Under the pieces are notes generated by a model that had not been told where the DNA came from, made no database searches, and saw only the letters and a program-made list of their open reading frames with translations. A stretch of 32,316 bases of DNA, taken from contig CACYAW010000013.1 in the NCBI GenBank assembly GCA_902772455.1, positions 1-32,316 on the forward strand, written 5' to 3'. The stretch comes from an uncultured Bacteroidales bacterium (GTDB lineage Bacteria; Bacteroidota; Bacteroidia; Bacteroidales; Muribaculaceae). The translations under genes and the position numbers were made by a program. Positions within the stretch are counted from its first letter, which is position 1, and every line of letters begins with the position of its first letter. Below, in pieces: positions 1 through 6,397 of this stretch.

Positions 1-1
1 G

Positions 2-1039
2 GAAGGCACCCGCGACGGCCGCGGCCTGTCGATGTTCATCTATGACAAGCGCGACGGCGGCATGACCGTGCGCCGCATCGAGGACAAGATGGGCATCCAC
101 GGCAGCCCCACGTGCGAACTCGTGTTCAAGAACGCCAAGGCCGAGCTGTGCGGCGACCGCAAGCTGGGTCTCATCAAGTATGTGATGTCGCTGATGAACG
201 GTGCCCGCCTGGGTATCGCTGCCCAGAGCGTCGGCGTGAGCGAGGCTGCCTATCAGGAGGCTATCGCCTATGCCCGCAGCCGTGAGCAGTTCGGCAAGGC
301 CATCATCAATTTCCCCGCCGTGAGCGAGATGATTGCCAACATCAAGGCCAAGCTGGATGCCTCGCGCACCCTGCTGTATGAGTGCACCCGCTTTGTGGAC
401 ATGTATAAGTCGCTGGAAGCCATCAGCCGCGAGCGCACCCTCGCCCCCGAGGAGCGCAAGACCATGAAGGCCTACAACCGCCTGGCCGACGCCTTCACGC
501 CGCTGGCCAAGGGCATGACGAGCGAGTTCTGCAATCAGAACGCCTATGACTGCGTGCAGATTCACGGCGGTAGCGGCTTCATGCGCGACTACGCCTGTGA
601 GCGCATCTACCGCGACGCCCGCATCACCAGCATCTATGAGGGTACGACCCAGTTGCAGGTGGTTGCCGCCATCCGCCATGTCACCACGGGCACCTATCTG
701 AACCAGATCAAGGAGTACGCCGCCCGCGAGTACAGCGAGGCCGTTGCTCCCATGAGGGCCAAACTCGAGGCAATGACCGCCCTCTACGAGGAAACCTTCG
801 CCAAGGTGCAGGCTGTTGAGAATCCTGAGTACATCACCTTCCACGCCCGTCGTCTCGTCGAGATGCTCGGCCACATCATCATGGGCTATCTGCTCATCGG
901 TGATGCCAGCCAAGAGCCCGACCTGTTCATGGACAGCGCCAAGGTCTATGTCAACATGGGCGAGGCCGAGGTAGCACGCCACGCACGCTTCATCGGCAAC
1001 TTCAACCCCGCCGACCAAGCCGCCTACACCCGTCAGTAA
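2..1039 (+). CDS. Acyl-CoA dehydrogenase, C-terminal part (5' end outside window)
   Basis: The frame is open from base 2, so the gene begins upstream of the window and about 345 residues are visible. The product is the C-terminal half of an FAD-dependent acyl-CoA dehydrogenase, which oxidises acyl-CoA to enoyl-CoA and passes electrons to electron-transfer flavoprotein. Visible family features are the beta-domain stretch DKMGIHGSPTCEL, the helical-domain stretch QIHGGSGFMRDYACER, and YEGTTQLQ, whose Glu (codon 638-640) matches the catalytic base. About 100 residues follow the YEGT motif, as in the longer (about 560-600 residue) acyl-CoA dehydrogenases common in Bacteroidales. Substrate chain length cannot be read from the sequence. 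No etfA or etfB gene lies inside the window, but the upstream side is not visible. Confidence 0.9.
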   Translation, partial: EGTRDGRGLSMFIYDKRDGGMTVRRIEDKMGIHGSPTCELVFKNAKAELCGDRKLGLIKYVMSLMNGARLGIAAQSVGVSEAAYQEAIAYARSREQFGKAIINFPAVSEMIANIKAKLDASRTLLYECTRFVDMYKSLEAISRERTLAPEERKTMKAYNRLADAFTPLAKGMTSEFCNQNAYDCVQIHGGSGFMRDYACERIYRDARITSIYEGTTQLQVVAAIRHVTTGTYLNQIKEYAAREYSEAVAPMRAKLEAMTALYEETFAKVQAVENPEYITFHARRLVEMLGHIIMGYLLIGDASQEPDLFMDSAKVYVNMGEAEVARHARFIGNFNPADQAAYTRQ

Positions 1040-1096
1040 TTGTCAACAACGAATTCACGAATTAAACGTATTGTTTTTGCTTATATTTCTCATATT

Positions 1097-1528
1097 ATGA
1101 AAAAGAACATTTATTCTTTAATAGTCATGCTGCTGGCCTTGCTTAGCGTTGGCTTTACCGCCTGTGGCAATGACGACGAACCCAAGGTTCCTAGCATCGT
1201 CGGGACCTGGCAACACGATCATGAAGCTGATAATTGGGATATCTATTATCAATTCACCAAAGACGGTAAATTTCATTATGTGTGGAAAACTAATATGGCT
1301 ACGGCCCAAGGCTTAGTGCCCACCGTTGTTGTTGCTAACGGAACATATACCGTATCGGGGACGAAGTTGATCGTCACCTTGGATTCCAACCCCAAGACCG
1401 ACCTCTACCTCTGCCCCTCCGAATGCGAATATTCAGTGCAGGGCGACAAACTGAAGCTTCTTCTTGGCGAAGATCAACCCACATTCACCCGTGTGAAGGA
1501 CAATACGATCCCAACCTGGGTCCCATAA
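1097..1528 (+). CDS. Small surface lipoprotein with lipocalin-like domain
   Basis: This is a 143-residue predicted lipoprotein. The ATG at 1097 is chosen because MKKNIYSLIVMLLALLSVG is a clean signal peptide ending in the lipobox FTAC. The longer frame from 1040 needs a TTG start and puts extra residues before the signal. After the Cys comes GNDDEPK, an acidic cluster like the Bacteroidota lipoprotein export signal that sends lipoproteins to the outer face. The mature part begins SIVGTWQ and alternates short beta strands, resembling the lipocalin-like domains of small Bacteroides lipoproteins. The ligand is unknown. It is followed by a strong hairpin at 1558-1588 and converges with the operon to its right. 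Confidence 0.75.
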   Translation: MKKNIYSLIVMLLALLSVGFTACGNDDEPKVPSIVGTWQHDHEADNWDIYYQFTKDGKFHYVWKTNMATAQGLVPTVVVANGTYTVSGTKLIVTLDSNPKTDLYLCPSECEYSVQGDKLKLLLGEDQPTFTRVKDNTIPTWVP

Positions 1529-1557
1529 AGTAGGTGACAATTCACATTCACAAAATA

Positions 1558-1588
1558 AGAGAAGCGGCAGATGGTCTGTCGCTTCTCT
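1558..1588. terminator. Bidirectional rho-independent terminator between convergent genes
   Basis: A 9-bp perfect stem (AGAGAAGCG with CGCTTCTCT) continues through a G-U pair into a 4-bp stem (CAGA with TCTG) around a TGG loop. It is followed by CATTTTATT on the plus strand and TTATTTTG on the minus strand. It lies between the plus-strand lipoprotein gene and the end of the leftward operon, so it probably ends both. Confidence 0.8.
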
Positions 1589-1608
1589 CATTTTATTGTA
1601 GTCTGTTA

Positions 1609-2118
1609 TTACTCGTACCTCAGGTTATTGGCAGGAGTCGGGTTGCCGTCGATGGTAACCTTATAACCCGTGGACTTGCCACTATAACCATTGATAAAGC
1701 TCTCCACTTTATCCTTGCTCACCTCCTTGGCGTCAAAGATATTGATTGGGGTCGAGAAGGCAGAGCCCGTGCTGGTCTTGATGGCAATATTCACGTCAAG
1801 GGCAAGGTCATATTTCTCCTTTTTCAGCTCTCCGATGGGCTTGCTGCTGAACTTGTACATCACGCCAAATTCGGCGGGGAACTTGTCACTCGTCACGGTC
1901 TTGCTCCACCAGGTACCGTTGGGAGTCTCAAAACGATTGGAACCATTCTCTGCCTTATAGTAAATGACAACGTTGCAGGCATCGATCAAATCCTGTGAGA
2001 ACGTGAGGGTGTAGGTTGCAGTCGCCGTGGCCTTGGGCTCGTCATCATCACCACCGCAGGAGCTCAGTGAAAAGGCTGCGGTGAACAACAATGCTGCTAT
2101 GTAAAAAAACTTCTTCAT
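1609..2118 (-). CDS. Lipoprotein of unknown function, last gene of PCMD-dockerin operon
   Basis: A 169-residue protein not recognised as a named family. The start at 2118 gives MKKFFYIAALLFTAAF and a lipobox LSSC; an upstream in-frame TTG at 2130 adds only four residues and is less likely. The lipid Cys is followed by GGDDDEPK, an acidic export signal like the one in the lipoprotein encoded at 1097-1528, which suggests display on the cell surface. The mature part is about 145 residues with alternating beta-strand patterns and two aromatic clusters (VVIYYKAENG, TPNGTWWSKT), so a compact beta-sandwich is plausible. It lies 18 bases after the calycin-like/dockerin gene and ends just before the bidirectional terminator, so it is probably the last cistron of the operon. 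Confidence 0.75.
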   Translation of the reverse strand: MKKFFYIAALLFTAAFSLSSCGGDDDEPKATATATYTLTFSQDLIDACNVVIYYKAENGSNRFETPNGTWWSKTVTSDKFPAEFGVMYKFSSKPIGELKKEKYDLALDVNIAIKTSTGSAFSTPINIFDAKEVSKDKVESFINGYSGKSTGYKVTIDGNPTPANNLRYE

Positions 2119-2136
2119 TGTTTTTCTCAATAATGA

Positions 2137-2679
2137 TTAGTTGTTGAGGATAATCTTAATGACAGAGTTGACGTCGCTGATGTTGACCTCACCATCCTTG
2201 TTCACGTCACCCTCCTTGGCGGCAGGAGCCACACCAAAGAGTTCCACACCGATGATTTGTCCCAGCGCCTCCAGATTGATGTCGATGTTGGCATTCAAAG
2301 CCGAGTCGGTGAAACGGGCAACCATATCAATGGGCACCTCGCCCAAATCAGGACCCATCCAGAAGTCGTACTGAGGATCGTCGCCAGCGGTGATAGCAAT
2401 AGGTGAGTTGAACATAATCGTGGTGTAACCATACTCGTCAATACCCTTGACGCCAGCCACCTCGATATTGCCTACGGGCAAGGGGATACCTTCGGCAACG
2501 AGAACAAAGTTCTTAAGAGTCAAGGTGTAGGTATTGTCATCCTCAACGACCTCGACTGGAACCTGATCCTGTTCAGTGATGCTGCCATTGACGGTCACCT
2601 TGATGTGACTGGTATAGGTGGTAGCGCTTAGCGCCATTGTGCAGCACAGGGCTGCCAGTGTGAATAAAACTTTTTTCAT
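2137..2679 (-). CDS. Secreted calycin-like protein with a single dockerin repeat
   Basis: 180 residues. MKKVLFTLAALCCTMALSA is a Sec signal peptide without a lipobox Cys. Residues about 20-150 form one beta-rich domain that opens with TYTSHIKVTVNGSITEQDQ, the pattern of the Bacteroidota calycin-like domain (lipocalin-type barrel). The same type of opening occurs in the next protein of the operon (residues 22 onward). The C-terminus (residues about 157-180) is one dockerin type I half, GDVNKDGEVNISDVNSVIKI, with Asp/Asn at the calcium-binding loop positions 1, 3, 5 and 12. A complete dockerin has two such halves; only one is present before the stop. Cohesin binding is family knowledge, and no partner was identified here. 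Confidence 0.8.
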   Translation of the reverse strand: MKKVLFTLAALCCTMALSATTYTSHIKVTVNGSITEQDQVPVEVVEDDNTYTLTLKNFVLVAEGIPLPVGNIEVAGVKGIDEYGYTTIMFNSPIAITAGDDPQYDFWMGPDLGEVPIDMVARFTDSALNANIDINLEALGQIIGVELFGVAPAAKEGDVNKDGEVNISDVNSVIKIILNN

Positions 2680-2724
2680 TTTTTCAATAAATCTCTAGTT
2701 GTTATTCTGTATTGTTTTTGTTGA

Positions 2725-4203
2725 TTAGTTTCCTGAGAGCAGGTAATCGACGAGTGATGTCACGTCGCTGATGTTAACGTCAGCGTTCTCGTCCATGTCG
2801 GCAGCCACCAGGTCAATGTTATCGCTGTTGCCACTCAACAAGTAGTCGATGAGTGCAGTCACGTCACCAATGTCGACACTTTGGTTGCCATCCACATCAC
2901 CCCTCATCACAGCCGATCCCACAGTGACCGTAATCACATAGCACGAAGCATCCTGCAAATCACCGGGAACAGCGCTGATGGCGATGCGGTAGGTATTGTT
3001 GCCGGTCTTTTCCATCGTCTTGATAACGACGGCGCTGGCTCCGGTCACGCTGGCAGCGAAGTCGTCCAGGTTGGGCTCACTGGCCATCTGCATGCTATAG
3101 GCCATGACGGCGGGATTCCAGCCTTCGATAGTCACACCCTGGTAGCGCAGGTCGGTCATCTCGGCCAAGTAAACCAGTTCCATGTCATCGACATAGAGTT
3201 TGTCGTTTTTGGAACCCTGACCAGGAGTGCCGTTGGTCGAGAAGGTGACGAAGATGGCCTCACTGGCGGCATGATTGGCAGCATAGCTGTCGTAATCAAA
3301 GGGGAACGAGTACTGGGTCCAGCCGCCAGCAGGAATCGGGGTGCTCACAATACTACCCGAGAGGTTGGTGTATTCCTTGTCGCAGGGTTCCTGATAGTAA
3401 GTGCCGTCAAAGGTCTTGACACTCACACTCGCCTTGTAGTTAGCATTAGGCGTGCCTTGGGTATACTTCAGCCATACGTTGAACTTATCGGGCTTGGCAT
3501 ACAAGGGCATATAGAAATCGTCAGTGCCGTTGTTCATGTCCATCTCGGCATGGTTAGAGGTGCTGCTAGCACTCATCGCGCCGGCATTGAGACGGCCATT
3601 GGTCATCGTGCCGTTGGCAACGATACCAATAAGCGAATTAGCAGTCATAACAGCACTATGTCCGGTCGCGCCGCTGCGCACATCGTCACTCTGCTCCAAC
3701 TTAACCAGGGCAGCCGACGTGCCGGCATAGGTGCCGGTGGCAGTCTTGAAGCCGTGCCAGCGGTCGGGCTCGCCGTACTCATTTGTCCAGGACTCCATAT
3801 CGCTGTTGGGCAGCTGGAAGTGGTTGCCAACGGTATTGAACCATATCGTGGTGTTTTCGGTGGGAATAGTCACATTGGCGGCCATCATGCCGTTCACCGT
3901 GCGGGCAAACAAGACGGTGTTCATGTTACCCAAGCTGGTGGCCACGTTGCGCTCGGCACTATAGACGGTAACACCATTGACGGTGGCGGCCGTCACGTTA
4001 TTGATGGTTAAGGTGCCAAAGAGGGGCACTTGCTGCATCACGATCGTGTTCAAGCCGTTATCGTCCTGAGTCACCGTGAACGTTACATTAGAGTCGTGAT
4101 TCTGGCCATTACGGGTGACAACAACGTTGCCGGTAAATGATTCGGCATGGAGAGCCGACACGGCCGTCAATGCCAGGAGAAGTGTAAAAATCGATTTCTT
4201 CAT
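2725..4203 (-). CDS. Secreted calycin-like / PCMD / dockerin protein
   Basis: 492 residues. The signal peptide is MKKSIFTLLLALTAVSALHA. Residues 22-125 form a calycin-like barrel domain. Residues 130-346 look like a PCMD (putative carbohydrate metabolism) domain: it opens with LPNSDMESWTNEYGEPDRWH, has the jelly-roll strand pattern and ends with KLYVDDMELVY. Residues about 350-432 form an Ig-like linker domain. Residues 435-492 are a full two-repeat dockerin (GDVDGNQSVDIGDVTALID and ADMDENADVNISDVTSLVD). The protein is probably secreted and tethered through its dockerin or held at the cell surface. Ligand binding, likely glycan, is inferred from PCMD family naming and is unproven. The start is followed at once by the signal peptide and lies 33 bases after the outer-membrane protein gene. 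Confidence 0.85.
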   Translation of the reverse strand: MKKSIFTLLLALTAVSALHAESFTGNVVVTRNGQNHDSNVTFTVTQDDNGLNTIVMQQVPLFGTLTINNVTAATVNGVTVYSAERNVATSLGNMNTVLFARTVNGMMAANVTIPTENTTIWFNTVGNHFQLPNSDMESWTNEYGEPDRWHGFKTATGTYAGTSAALVKLEQSDDVRSGATGHSAVMTANSLIGIVANGTMTNGRLNAGAMSASSTSNHAEMDMNNGTDDFYMPLYAKPDKFNVWLKYTQGTPNANYKASVSVKTFDGTYYQEPCDKEYTNLSGSIVSTPIPAGGWTQYSFPFDYDSYAANHAASEAIFVTFSTNGTPGQGSKNDKLYVDDMELVYLAEMTDLRYQGVTIEGWNPAVMAYSMQMASEPNLDDFAASVTGASAVVIKTMEKTGNNTYRIAISAVPGDLQDASCYVITVTVGSAVMRGDVDGNQSVDIGDVTALIDYLLSGNSDNIDLVAADMDENADVNISDVTSLVDYLLSGN

Positions 4204-4236
4204 TTTAAAATAGTTACTGTTTTATATTTTTGTTTT

Positions 4237-4986
4237 TTATCTGATTCGGTAAACGATACCCAAAGTGCCGTAAAGGGGGCGCAACGTCTGCACCGAGTGG
4301 AAATCGCTCTTGAACAGGCCGCTGAGACCATAGGTCAACTCGGCAAACACACCCCAACGGCGGCTAAAGCGCCAGTCCACGCCCGCGTCGATGCCCCATT
4401 GCATGTGGCGCATGTTAGCGTCGAAATCAAAGTCGCCGCGGTCGCCCGGTTCAGTGCCCATCTCAATCTTGGGCCCGACGGGAGTGCCCTCGCGCAGGTA
4501 TCCATGGTAGGCCCATCCCCAAAAACGCCTGTTGGTCAACCAGCCCATGAACGCTCCGCCACGAACAGCCAAATTGGCATTGATGCGATACTCGGCCTGA
4601 ATAGGCAGTGTGAGACGCCGCTGGGCAGTCTTGATGCGCACATTACCGTTAAAGATGCCCTTCAGCGACTCATCGCCTCGCACAACCTCAATATCGTAAT
4701 TCTTGACACGGCTGTCCACATCCATGCTGCCCAATTCAAAACGCAAGCCTGAATGCAGAGACCAGTGCGGGTCAAGGGGATAGGACACCTCGACCGCTAC
4801 GGTGAAGTTGAATCCAGGATCAAAGCTGTTGATGCCTCTAATCTCATTGCCCATGTGGGTGGGGATGGTGCCGCCCAGAGCATAGCCCAACCTCACGTCA
4901 TACTTGAGGCTGTCGAGCACTGTAGCGTTCATGCCCAGTGAAAGCGCTAAGGCAATAATGGCGGTTGATATGATTCTTTTAATCAT
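4237..4986 (-). CDS. Outer-membrane beta-barrel protein
   Basis: 249 residues. The N-terminus MIKRIISTAIIALALSLGMNA is a signal peptide. The remainder alternates hydrophobic and polar residues in strands of 8-12, with aromatic belts (for example HWSLHSGLRFELGS, LTLPIQAEYRINANLAVRGG, MQWGIDAGVDWRFSRRWGVF), and it ends in an amphipathic strand LYGTLGIVYRIR. This is the usual picture of an 8- to 10-stranded outer-membrane barrel of the PorT/OmpA-like type. It sits 29 bases after the PCMD lipoprotein gene and 33 before the PCMD-dockerin gene, so it probably forms the membrane part of the same surface assembly. It is too small for a SusC-type TonB-dependent transporter, so active uptake is not indicated. 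Confidence 0.75.
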   Translation of the reverse strand: MIKRIISTAIIALALSLGMNATVLDSLKYDVRLGYALGGTIPTHMGNEIRGINSFDPGFNFTVAVEVSYPLDPHWSLHSGLRFELGSMDVDSRVKNYDIEVVRGDESLKGIFNGNVRIKTAQRRLTLPIQAEYRINANLAVRGGAFMGWLTNRRFWGWAYHGYLREGTPVGPKIEMGTEPGDRGDFDFDANMRHMQWGIDAGVDWRFSRRWGVFAELTYGLSGLFKSDFHSVQTLRPLYGTLGIVYRIR

Positions 4987-5015
4987 TGTCTCAATTCAAG
5001 TGTTTTTTTGTCCAG

Positions 5016-6191
5016 TTATTCCTCATGTGAACAAATGAGTCTTACCTTATCAACACACAACCGGCTGCCGATGGCACCGATGAACTCTCCACCAGCCGAA
5101 CTCGACGAGAACACAATGGCCAGACTGTAGCCACGGTTAGCGAGCAACTGCTCGTCCACTTCCTGACGGTACTTGAATTTCAAATCCCACGCGGTCCACT
5201 GGCTGGTGGGGGCAACATACTCCATTTCGGCAACGGCTACAATCATGTCGCTCGACAGGATGTTGTCGCCATAGAGCACCACCTCGTTACCTGCCGCGTC
5301 ATGGTTGCGGTAGAACACAGCATACACGTCGGCCGAGTCGGTGCGCCCGGCAATGGGATTGCCGTTAAAGTCCTGGACGGTGGGACCAGGTTCAAAGGTA
5401 TAGTAACCCGTGAAACGGTCGGGGCGGTCGGTGAACGGTATACCGAAGCGGGTGGCATGCAGATGGTCACTCATGGCAATGCGGATATCAAACGTGCCCA
5501 GGAACATGTTGCCTGCGGCCAGACGCTTGTTGGCCATGCGGCCAAAAGGACCCGTGTCGCGCGTCGTTAGGCACACTGCAGAGCCGTCATATCCCTGCGC
5601 CAGTGGCGTAGTGGGATAATCCATGGGTGCGGCAGTGCTCATCGAGATGCGGTAACCGGCATTGGCCGTTGCCCAATCGTTGCCCAGCGAACCGTCGGGC
5701 AGCACGTTGTGCCACATGTAATAGCGCTGAGTCGCTGTCTCCAGCTCATAGTGCTCAAAGTCATAGCTCAACGTATCGGTAACCATAACTAGCGTGGGAA
5801 CAACGCTCACCAGGTAATGGCGCTGCCACTTGCCGTCCTGTGAAGTCACGGTATAGGTCACGGGGCCGGACGAGAAGTCATGGGTGCTGCCGCTGGCGGG
5901 ACTCACCGTCGCTCCCTGCGACAGGGTGAACCTGGGCGACAAGGACGTCACATCGGCATCGCCACGAACGGCAAAAGTGATGACGCTATCGGTCGAAAAC
6001 ACCACCTGCATCGAGTCGGTCAACTGAAAGAAAAAGTCCCCTGGAGCAGGCACATGCAGTGTCACCGTCTCAATGTCGGCCTCACAGCCGTCGGGCTCAT
6101 CGCCAAAGCAGGATGCATTCATCAACGCCAAGGCCATGCAACAAACGGCCACGACTGTATGTTTAATTTTTATAAGTGATAATTCCAGCAT
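5016..6191 (-). CDS. PCMD-domain surface lipoprotein, first gene of operon
   Basis: 391 residues from the ATG at 6191. A longer reading to 6242 exists, but it would run through the -7 promoter element at 6218-6225, so the downstream ATG is preferred. The signal peptide ends in lipobox MNASC, and the Cys is followed by FGDEPDG, an acidic surface-export signal. Residues about 38-130 resemble an Ig-like domain (VRGDADVTSLSPRFTLSQGA then TSQDGKWQRHYLVSV), a common companion of PCMD. The rest is a PCMD-type jelly roll starting SYDFEHYELETATQRYYMWH and ending IGSRLCVDKVRLIC. The protein is probably anchored on the outer membrane surface. It shares the PCMD fold with the dockerin protein two genes downstream, suggesting paired or layered binding proteins. 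Confidence 0.8.
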   Translation of the reverse strand: MLELSLIKIKHTVVAVCCMALALMNASCFGDEPDGCEADIETVTLHVPAPGDFFFQLTDSMQVVFSTDSVITFAVRGDADVTSLSPRFTLSQGATVSPASGSTHDFSSGPVTYTVTSQDGKWQRHYLVSVVPTLVMVTDTLSYDFEHYELETATQRYYMWHNVLPDGSLGNDWATANAGYRISMSTAAPMDYPTTPLAQGYDGSAVCLTTRDTGPFGRMANKRLAAGNMFLGTFDIRIAMSDHLHATRFGIPFTDRPDRFTGYYTFEPGPTVQDFNGNPIAGRTDSADVYAVFYRNHDAAGNEVVLYGDNILSSDMIVAVAEMEYVAPTSQWTAWDLKFKYRQEVDEQLLANRGYSLAIVFSSSSAGGEFIGAIGSRLCVDKVRLICSHEE

Positions 6192-6217
6192 GATACTATC
6201 GTCTTCATTTAAACCTA

Positions 6218-6246
6218 CAAAATTAGTCATTTTATCGGTCACACAA
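6218..6246 (-). promoter_or_regulatory. Bacteroidota promoter of the PCMD-dockerin operon
   Basis: On the minus strand the -7 element TAATTTTG (6225-6218) matches TAnnTTTG exactly. A TTG (6246-6244) lies 18 bases upstream, as expected for the -33 element. The start of transcription would be near 6210, about 20 bases before the ATG at 6191. Confidence 0.7.
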
Positions 6247-6295
6247 GCGAAACAAGGGCAGTTTTTTCGTTAGAAACGTTTTTTTACACATTATG

Positions 6296-6325
6296 TTGTT
6301 TTTTGAAAATAAATTGTTACTTTTG
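6296..6325 (+). promoter_or_regulatory. Bacteroidota promoter of the sugar dehydratase gene
   Basis: TTG (6296-6298), a 19-base spacer, then TACTTTTG (6318-6325), an exact TAnnTTTG match. A second match, TATATTTG, lies at 6333-6340 and could act as an alternative -7 element. The promoter is back to back with the operon promoter at 6218-6246, so this 120-base interval drives both directions. Confidence 0.7.
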
Positions 6326-6397
6326 TAGGCTGTATATTTGGTCTCCAAGCTCCATTATCCTCATAAAAATCAGGATAAATTATTGGTTGTCAAATAC

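Noticed and set aside
2881-4011. 376-codon plus-strand open frame opposite the PCMD-dockerin gene
   Set aside because: It is His/Gly/Val-rich with no domain pattern or signal peptide, and lies fully within a gene with clear signal peptide, PCMD and dockerin on the other strand.
1609-6191. A classical polysaccharide utilisation locus
   Set aside because: No SusC TonB-dependent transporter, SusD lipoprotein or glycoside hydrolase is encoded; the barrel protein is too small for SusC.
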